Of a stretch of 64,000 nucleotides of DNA, positions 59,194-64,000 are shown one piece after another. Positions within the stretch are counted from its first letter, which is position 1, and each line of letters opens with the position of its first letter. Origin of the DNA: Bog-950 sp964631835 (GTDB lineage: Bacteria > Bacteroidota > Bacteroidia > Chitinophagales > LD1); contig CAZWAD010000005.1 of NCBI GenBank assembly GCA_964631835.1, positions 1 to 64,000 of the forward strand, in the 5' to 3' direction. Below the pieces are notes generated by a model. That model searched no databases. It had not been told where the DNA came from and saw only the letters and a list, made by a program, of their open reading frames with translations. A program made the translations under genes and the position numbers.

Positions 59194-59493
59194 ATGTCCG
59201 ATAAGCTTAATAACCAAGACAAGTCAGCAGCAGAAATTATGCTGGAATGGGTACAGGAACAGGGTGATGAGTATAGGTTAATGCGTGCAGATGTTTATTT
59301 AAGGCACCTCAAAGAACCCGGTAATAAACAATATATTGATCTGATAAATTTAATGAAAGCAGCAGAACGGGAACTAAATACTTATGACGCTGCATTTTGG
59401 GAAACCAAACCCGATGAAGATGCACTGCTGAACTTTATCAAAGAAAAGTTTGTAAAATTTTACAACGAAAATCACCGCTCTTCCAAATCTTAG
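59194..59493 (+). CDS. Small hypothetical protein
   Basis: 99 residues, acidic, helical (MSDKLNNQDKSAAEIMLEWV; NLMKAAERELNTYDAAFWET). Divergent from the coiled-coil gene with about 165 bp between starts. No family recognised. It ends just before the repeat block. Confidence 0.6.
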   Translation: MSDKLNNQDKSAAEIMLEWVQEQGDEYRLMRADVYLRHLKEPGNKQYIDLINLMKAAERELNTYDAAFWETKPDEDALLNFIKEKFVKFYNENHRSSKS

Positions 59494-59501
59494 TCCCGTT
59501 C

Positions 59502-59655
59502 TGCCAAGTCTTAAGTTCTGCGTGACTTGGAAGGATTTAACAGACTGCAGTCTCTGACTGCTTTCTCCTATCGGTTCCCTGCACTCTCCAACCACAACCA
59601 CTCCAATTCCCTCCAATAATTTTCTCATAGATCCCATAAGTCATATCTCCGGTTC
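59502..59655. repeat. Degenerate copy of the 133-bp composite repeat
   Basis: Holds the same elements in the same order as the next two repeats: CCAAGTCTT...GACTTGG hairpin, GCAGTCTCTGACTGC hairpin (59547-59561) and CCCATAAGTCATATCTCC. The intervening sequence differs. Confidence 0.65.
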
Positions 59656-59805
59656 TGTCGTTAATCGTGTGAGCATTGCAAACAGATTTTAGACTCATCT
59701 TCCGGTCCCCTGCGTTTTTGTATTAAACCTTAGTAGAATAAATTTGACTATTCTAAACCAACCTTATAAACCTTATGGACCCTTCCTGTCGGTCAGGCAA
59801 GGTTG

Positions 59806-59938
59806 CCCCGTTGTTCCAAGTCTTCCAAAGGATGACTTGGAATTTTAAATAAAAAGCAGTCTCTGACTGCGTCTTAAACTGTCCCACAAGTCCCATAAGT
59901 CATATTTCCCCCTGTTTAACACCATTTTCACACAATTC
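59806..59938. repeat. 133-bp composite repeat, copy 1
   Basis: Begins CCCCGTTGTTCCAAGTC, ends TTTCACACAATTC, and is identical over its length to the copy at 59954. Two internal hairpins: CCAAGTC/GACTTGG and GCAGTCTCTGACTGC. AT-rich after the hairpins. No coding potential. Confidence 0.9.
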
Positions 59939-59953
59939 ACCCCCTTCCCATAC

Positions 59954-60086
59954 CCCCGTTGTTCCAAGTCTTCCAAAGGATGACTTGGAATTTTAAATAA
60001 AAAGCAGTCTCTGACTGCGTCTTAAACTGTCCCACAAGTCCCATAAGTCATATTTCCCCCTGTTTAACACCATTTTCACACAATTC
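59954..60086. repeat. 133-bp composite repeat, copy 2
   Basis: Exact duplicate of 59806-59938, spaced 148 bp start to start (15-bp spacer). Very recent duplication, or the two copies are kept alike by recombination. Confidence 0.9.
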
Positions 60087-60123
60087 CCACCTTTCATCAC
60101 CCAAACGTGGCTTTTTACCGTGT

Positions 60124-60501
60124 CGCGAAACGCACTGTCCGTGCCGCGAAGTCATCTGTCCGTCCCGCGAAACGCACTGTCCGTGCCGCGAAGTCATCTG
60201 TCCGTGTCGCGAAACGCACTGTCCGCATCGCGAAGTCATCTGTCCGTGCCGCGAAACGCACTGTCCGCATCGCGAAGTCATCTGTCCGTCCCGCGAAACG
60301 CACTGTCCGCATCGCGAAGTCATCTGTCCGTGTCGCGAAGTCATCTGTCCGTGCCGCGAAGTCATCTCACCGTGCCGCGAAACGCACTCAACGCCCCGCA
60401 AATCGTATTAACCCTGTCGCCAAACACATTAACCGTCCTTCGAAAGGCGCTGTCTGGCTCGTTAAAAACGCAAACCATATTGCTAACTCCAATATCCTCA
60501 T
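60124..60501. repeat. 21-bp tandem array upstream of ftsZ
   Basis: At least 13 well-conserved units of exactly 21 bp to 60396, then about five diverged ones. Two unit types: CGCGAAACGCACTGTCCGnnn and CGCGAAGTCATCTGTCCGTnn, mostly alternating so that the real period is 42 bp. Open frames through the array use only GTG starts and come for free with a period divisible by three, so none is called as a gene. No interspaced unique spacers. Reverse complement resembles the 21-bp array at 30.5 kb in part. Confidence 0.93.
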
Positions 60502-60707
60502 CCGCCTTTCCCGCTCTCGCACCGGTCAGTTAGCTTCCCTCATTTTCATAGCAGAGAGCCCCACCGGTTGTATTCTTTACCCCACACTCACACATTCCAC
60601 GTAGATAATTGTGGGTTGTAAAATTCTTTCCATAGCCCCTTTCCTTTTGTTATTCGCTTTCGAAAAGACACGCAGTCAAATGACTGCATCACACAAAAAG
60701 GAATATT
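60502..60707. other. Leader between the 21-bp array and ftsZ
   Basis: About 200 bp. It includes GCAGTCAAATGACTGC (60672-60687), a hairpin like the GCAGTC...GACTGC hairpins in the 133-bp repeats, only 20 bases before the ftsZ ATG. AAAAAGGAATATT precedes the start codon as a possible ribosome-binding region. No ftsA is present. Confidence 0.6.
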
Positions 60708-62498
60708 ATGGAGCCACTTTTTCAGTTCGATTTGCCCAAGGACCAGTCATCAATTATTAAAGTATTTGGTGTAGGGGGCGGAGGAAGCAATGCCGTAAAC
60801 CACATGTTCGACCAGGGCATTGTAGGTGTAAACTTTGTAGTGCTCAACACCGACTCGCAGGCGCTCGATATGAGCCGCATTCCGAATAAAATTCAACTCG
60901 GGCCTGCTTTAACCCAGGGGCTTGGTGCCGGTGCTCGTCCTGAAATTGGAGAAAAGTCGGCTGAAGAATCTATAGAAGCCATCCGCGATTTCCTGTCAAA
61001 GAATACCAAAATGGTTTTCATTACCGCAGGCATGGGCGGAGGAACCGGAACCGGTGCCGCGCCTGTAGTAGCCCGCTTTGCCCGCGAAATGGGAATTCTT
61101 ACCGTGGGAATTGTAACCACTCCTTTCTGGTTTGAAGGCAAGTCGCGTTACAATCATGCGCTGGAAGGAATTGAGAAACTGCGCGAGAATGTTGATACCC
61201 TGCTCATTATTAATAATGATAAAATACGCGAGATGTACGGCAACCTGAAGCGCTCGGAGGCTTTCGGTCATGCCAATAACATTCTTACTACTGCGGCAAA
61301 AGCCATTTCAGAAATCATTACCGTGCCCGGTGAAATCAACGTTGACTTTGCCGATGTGCAAACGGTGATGAAAAATGGCGGCTCTGCTATTATGGGTTGT
61401 GCCACTGCCGAAGGCGATGACCGTGCCATTCGTGCCGCACAGGGCGCGTTGAATTCTCCTTTGTTAAATGACAATGAAATACGCGGTGCCAAGAAAGTGC
61501 TGGTGAATATCACCACCGGTACTCAGCAGGTAACTATGGACGAGATAGGCTCTATTATGGAGTACGTTCAGGAAGCGGCAGGAAGCACAGATATTATCCT
61601 CGGTGCCTGCGATGACCCTTCGCTGGTGAACAAGCTTTCGGTAACCATTATAGCTACGGGGTTTGAAGTAGGCAAAAAAACAAAACCTTTTGCAGAGCAA
61701 AAGGTGGTGAAAGTTTACGAGTTGAGCGACAAAACCGAGGAAACACCCGCACCGGTGGTTCCCGTTGTCCCCGTAGTTCCTGTTGTTCCGGTTGTTGAAG
61801 AGGTGAAGAAGGAAACACCGGTTATTCCCATTGTAACCAAACCGGATACGGAATTTCGCCCGGCAGCGGAATTGGTTCTTGATGAGGAGGAAGACTTGTT
61901 TACTCCTTCGTTAGGAATGGAATTGCCTAAAGAAGAAGTAAGCTTTGAATTTGATGTAACCCGCGAAGAGCAGGTTCTTCCTGAAACCCTGCTTACCGAA
62001 GAACCGGTTGAAGAACTGGAAGAAACACCGGAGTTGAAAGAGGAAGTTTTGGAAGTAAAGGAAGAAGTTCTTGAAGTAATGCAGGAAACTCCTGAAGCCG
62101 AAGTTGAAGAAGCACCGGTAGCTGAAGAGGAAGTATTGGAGTTGAATGAAACTGAGAAAGCGGAAACTGCCGTAACAGAGCAGAAGGAGGAAGAATTTAT
62201 AACTTATACCAAAACAACTTATGAAGCTGAAGAAGCTGCTAATCAGGAAGGCGAGTTGGATAAGCAACTTGAGGACAGGAAGAAGGTTTTGGCGGGGCTG
62301 AGCTACCGTTTCGGCAGCAAGCAGAATGTAAATGAGTTTGAAAATGTACCGGCTTATAAAAGAAAAGGTCTGGAGTTGAACGGTGACACAAATTATTCAG
62401 CGCAAACAGAGCAATCGCGGTACAGCGTAAGCACCGATGCTTACGAAAGGCCGGAAATCAAAAAAAATAATTCGTTCCTGCATGATAATGTTGACTAA
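60708..62498 (+). CDS. ftsZ: Cell division GTPase FtsZ
   Basis: 596 residues, tubulin homologue that polymerises into the division ring. N-terminal GTPase domain: KVFGVGGGGSNAVNHM, NTDSQAL, the tubulin signature GMGGGTGTGAAPVVA (about 108-122), NNDKIREMYGNL, and the T7 loop NVDFADVQTVM. An unusually long, Glu/Val-rich linker (about 335-575, with PVVPVVPVVPVVPVV and many EVxEE repeats) precedes the conserved C-terminal tail SFLHDNVD. Normally in the dcw cluster after ftsA; here it follows repeats. A hairpin terminator closes it. Confidence 0.98.
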   Translation: MEPLFQFDLPKDQSSIIKVFGVGGGGSNAVNHMFDQGIVGVNFVVLNTDSQALDMSRIPNKIQLGPALTQGLGAGARPEIGEKSAEESIEAIRDFLSKNTKMVFITAGMGGGTGTGAAPVVARFAREMGILTVGIVTTPFWFEGKSRYNHALEGIEKLRENVDTLLIINNDKIREMYGNLKRSEAFGHANNILTTAAKAISEIITVPGEINVDFADVQTVMKNGGSAIMGCATAEGDDRAIRAAQGALNSPLLNDNEIRGAKKVLVNITTGTQQVTMDEIGSIMEYVQEAAGSTDIILGACDDPSLVNKLSVTIIATGFEVGKKTKPFAEQKVVKVYELSDKTEETPAPVVPVVPVVPVVPVVEEVKKETPVIPIVTKPDTEFRPAAELVLDEEEDLFTPSLGMELPKEEVSFEFDVTREEQVLPETLLTEEPVEELEETPELKEEVLEVKEEVLEVMQETPEAEVEEAPVAEEEVLELNETEKAETAVTEQKEEEFITYTKTTYEAEEAANQEGELDKQLEDRKKVLAGLSYRFGSKQNVNEFENVPAYKRKGLELNGDTNYSAQTEQSRYSVSTDAYERPEIKKNNSFLHDNVD

Positions 62499-62541
62499 AG
62501 CAGGTTAAAGAGTCTCTCCTTTGTTAGTGTGTCCATAAATT

Positions 62542-62567
62542 CCCGGGTCGCTCGACCCGGGTTTTTA
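62542..62567 (+). terminator. Terminator of ftsZ
   Basis: Perfect 9-bp stem CCCGGGTCG / CGACCCGGG with a 2-nt loop, followed by TTTTTATTTTTATT. It lies 44 bases after the ftsZ stop. Confidence 0.93.
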
Positions 62568-62619
62568 TTTTTATTCTGTTCATGAAAATTGTGTAATTAG
62601 TGTCTTTAATTCATGTCCA

Positions 62620-63045
62620 ATGAAAATTCAATTTGCTGCCACGGATGAGCAACTGCTGAAATGCAGGAAAGCAATTCTTGAACTGCGTCCGCAAATTAGA
62701 AGTGAAGAGTATCTGGAAAAAGCAAAGCTGCTTTTAAGCGAAGGGGCAAAAATGATTTATGCTGATGAGGAAACAGACGCTCCGGCAGTTTCTGTTTTTC
62801 GGATGAACTACTACTTTGCCCGCGGCAAGAATATTTACATTGACGATTTATCAACTCTTCCCGAAGCCCGAAAGAAAGGATATGCCGGTGCGCTTTTGGA
62901 CTTTATCATCAATTACGCCAGGGAAAATAACTGCGAAAACATTCATCTGGATTCGGGATATGGAAAAGACAGGCATAATGCCCATCGTCTTTACCTTAAC
63001 AAAGGGTTCTTTTTAGCGAGTCATCATTTTGTGCTTAACATCTGA
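62620..63045 (+). CDS. GNAT-family N-acetyltransferase
   Basis: 141 residues. IYIDDLSTLPEARKKGYAGA carries the R-K-x-G-x-G-x acetyl-CoA loop, and NIHLDSGYGKDRHNAHRLYL with the downstream 'NKGF' is the C-terminal GNAT strand and helix. Substrate unknown; possibly a small-molecule or ribosomal-protein acetylase. Convergent with the alpha/beta hydrolase, with three bases between them. Confidence 0.9.
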   Translation: MKIQFAATDEQLLKCRKAILELRPQIRSEEYLEKAKLLLSEGAKMIYADEETDAPAVSVFRMNYYFARGKNIYIDDLSTLPEARKKGYAGALLDFIINYARENNCENIHLDSGYGKDRHNAHRLYLNKGFFLASHHFVLNI

Positions 63046-63048
63046 TGA

Positions 63049-63921
63049 TTACTCCAGGAAGGAAATAATCTCTTCAATGACCTTCTTGTTTCTGATAATC
63101 GTATTATGGCCTGCTCCTTTGGCATTTATACTTTTAATTTCAGGATGAACGGAAAGAAACTGAAGAATATCTTTCAGTGATACCACCTCATCATCTTCAT
63201 CATAAATAAGCAAACTTTTATCTGCTTTAATTTTTTCCTTTCGGAGTATCAGATTCATCTTCTCCACAGGAATTTTGAACTCTGCCTCCATTCCTTTAAA
63301 GAAAACGCTTTGCATTTTGGGCGGCACGTTCAGCATTTTAAAAACTTCTTCAATAAACCTTCCCGAAACAATCGGGATGGCAATCATCACTAACCGGTTC
63401 ACAATAATGTCATGTTCCATCAGTAAATAAGCACTGGCGCCCCCGCCCATTGAATGGCCGATAATGGCATAAGGCACTCCGGTTTTTTCAATCAGTTCTG
63501 CCATAGCTTCTTTAAAGTGAAGCAGGTTGCTGGTTTCGCCTTCAGACCCACCGTGAGCTGGCCCGTCAATAGCAATAACACGGTAGCCGTTTTCAACAAG
63601 TGCGGGAATCATTTTGTAGAAATCCATAGCCATAGCATCCCATCCATGCACGAGCAAAACAGTCCGGTGGCTGCTGCCCCACACATAATATTTCATTTCT
63701 ACTTTTTTCTTCGAATTGCGGAACTCGCTCACCATGATGGTTCGCTTATGTGCTTTTTTCATCAGGGTTTTATGCGGAGGACGAAGTACTCGTTTACGGG
63801 GAGAGAAAACCATTTTCACCAGTATTTCAATCGCGGTTTCAGGAGCTATGTTTCCGGCCACCGTAAAAAATCTCTGAAGCCATTTTATTTTAGAAGGAAG
63901 TTGCCTTTTCTTTTCAGCCAT
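63049..63921 (-). CDS. Alpha/beta hydrolase
   Basis: 290 residues. Nucleophile elbow AIIGHSMGGGASAYLL (GHSMGG, Ser about 162), oxyanion region LLVHGWDAMAMDFYK, late Asp/His in LIYDEDDEVVSL and AKGAGHNTII. A basic N-terminal segment is not a clear signal peptide. Serine hydrolase of the BD-FAE/monoacylglycerol-lipase type, substrate unknown. Confidence 0.9.
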   Translation of the reverse strand: MAEKKRQLPSKIKWLQRFFTVAGNIAPETAIEILVKMVFSPRKRVLRPPHKTLMKKAHKRTIMVSEFRNSKKKVEMKYYVWGSSHRTVLLVHGWDAMAMDFYKMIPALVENGYRVIAIDGPAHGGSEGETSNLLHFKEAMAELIEKTGVPYAIIGHSMGGGASAYLLMEHDIIVNRLVMIAIPIVSGRFIEEVFKMLNVPPKMQSVFFKGMEAEFKIPVEKMNLILRKEKIKADKSLLIYDEDDEVVSLKDILQFLSVHPEIKSINAKGAGHNTIIRNKKVIEEIISFLE

Positions 63922-63965
63922 CTTAATTTGAATTCAATTGAGCAATTGTATTTTCACCCGAAGAA

Positions 63966-64000
63966 ATGAAAACTTTCAATACCATAATCGGCAAGGATGT
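63966..64000 (+). CDS. Start of an unidentified gene at the right edge
   Basis: ATG followed by an open frame reading MKTFNTIIGKD to the window end. Divergent from the hydrolase gene by 44 bp. Too short to identify and may not be real. Confidence 0.3.
   Translation, partial: MKTFNTIIGKD

Noticed and set aside
60107..60604. 165- and 137-codon ORFs and minus ORFs over the ftsZ-side array
   Set aside because: Only GTG starts, basic low-complexity repeats in all frames, ends within unrelated sequence.

Overview
The window looks like chromosomal DNA of a Bacteroidota species, probably an uncultured free-living or environmental one. The evidence is the promoters of the TAnnTTTG type, a cell-surface protein with a type IX secretion C-terminal domain, the L28-L33-DUF4295 ribosomal trio, an integrase of the Bacteroidota type that lacks the usual first catalytic arginine, a tmRNA tag GEYSYAMAA, Bacteroidota-type PhoH and FtsZ proteins, and a small exosortase. 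Most genes are housekeeping or envelope genes in short operons. No prophage, CRISPR array or insertion sequence was recognised.

Layout. 0-5.4 kb: start of a cation P-type ATPase coupled to a membrane site-2 protease, a decayed Na+/phosphate cotransporter, an archaeal-type (type II) glyceraldehyde-3-phosphate dehydrogenase, a DUF2442 protein and a tyrosine recombinase beside ssrA. 6-10.7 kb: an alanine/saccharopine-dehydrogenase-like enzyme and the sdhCAB operon. 10.7-17.7 kb: a frameshifted exported protein, two tandem exported proteins that stop where a TonB receptor barrel should begin, a histidine kinase, an AsmA-like protein and a lipoprotein. 17.7-23.9 kb: rpmB-rpmG-DUF4295-ftsY-rimO, then a SAM hydrolase pair, phoH and purC. 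23.9-26.4 kb: a carbamoyltransferase with two small membrane partners (the sxtI/sxtK/sxtJ-like trio). 26.5-34.2 kb: ahcY, a secreted adhesin-like protein, a large 21-bp tandem array, tRNA-His, exosortase, pdhB and small stress-type proteins. 34.2-42 kb: a collagen-like trimeric surface protein with an S74 chaperone domain, acyl carrier protein, Hsp20, NDH-2 and rhomboid. 42.3-47.3 kb: rpe, a TonB-dependent receptor and an AlkB-like monooxygenase.

47.4-59.5 kb is the accessory-looking part. It holds a tight four-gene operon (membrane-tethered PP2C phosphatase, membrane protein, transmembrane Ser/Thr kinase, cyclase-fold protein). Nearby are a small-ORF/GNAT pair arranged like a toxin-antitoxin module, an FHA-transmembrane-trypsin-like protease, a SET protein and a large coiled-coil protein. 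Kinase, phosphatase and phosphothreonine reader (FHA) together suggest one phosphorylation circuit that may control an envelope protease. That link is inferred from gene context only.

59.5-60.7 kb is a dense repeat block (hairpin repeats, a 133-bp direct duplication, and a second 21-bp tandem array) directly upstream of an ftsZ that has no ftsA next to it. After ftsZ come a GNAT protein and an alpha/beta hydrolase. The two 21-bp arrays have exactly the same period and a similar core when one is read in reverse complement. Together with the phospho-signalling cluster they are the most unusual things in the window.
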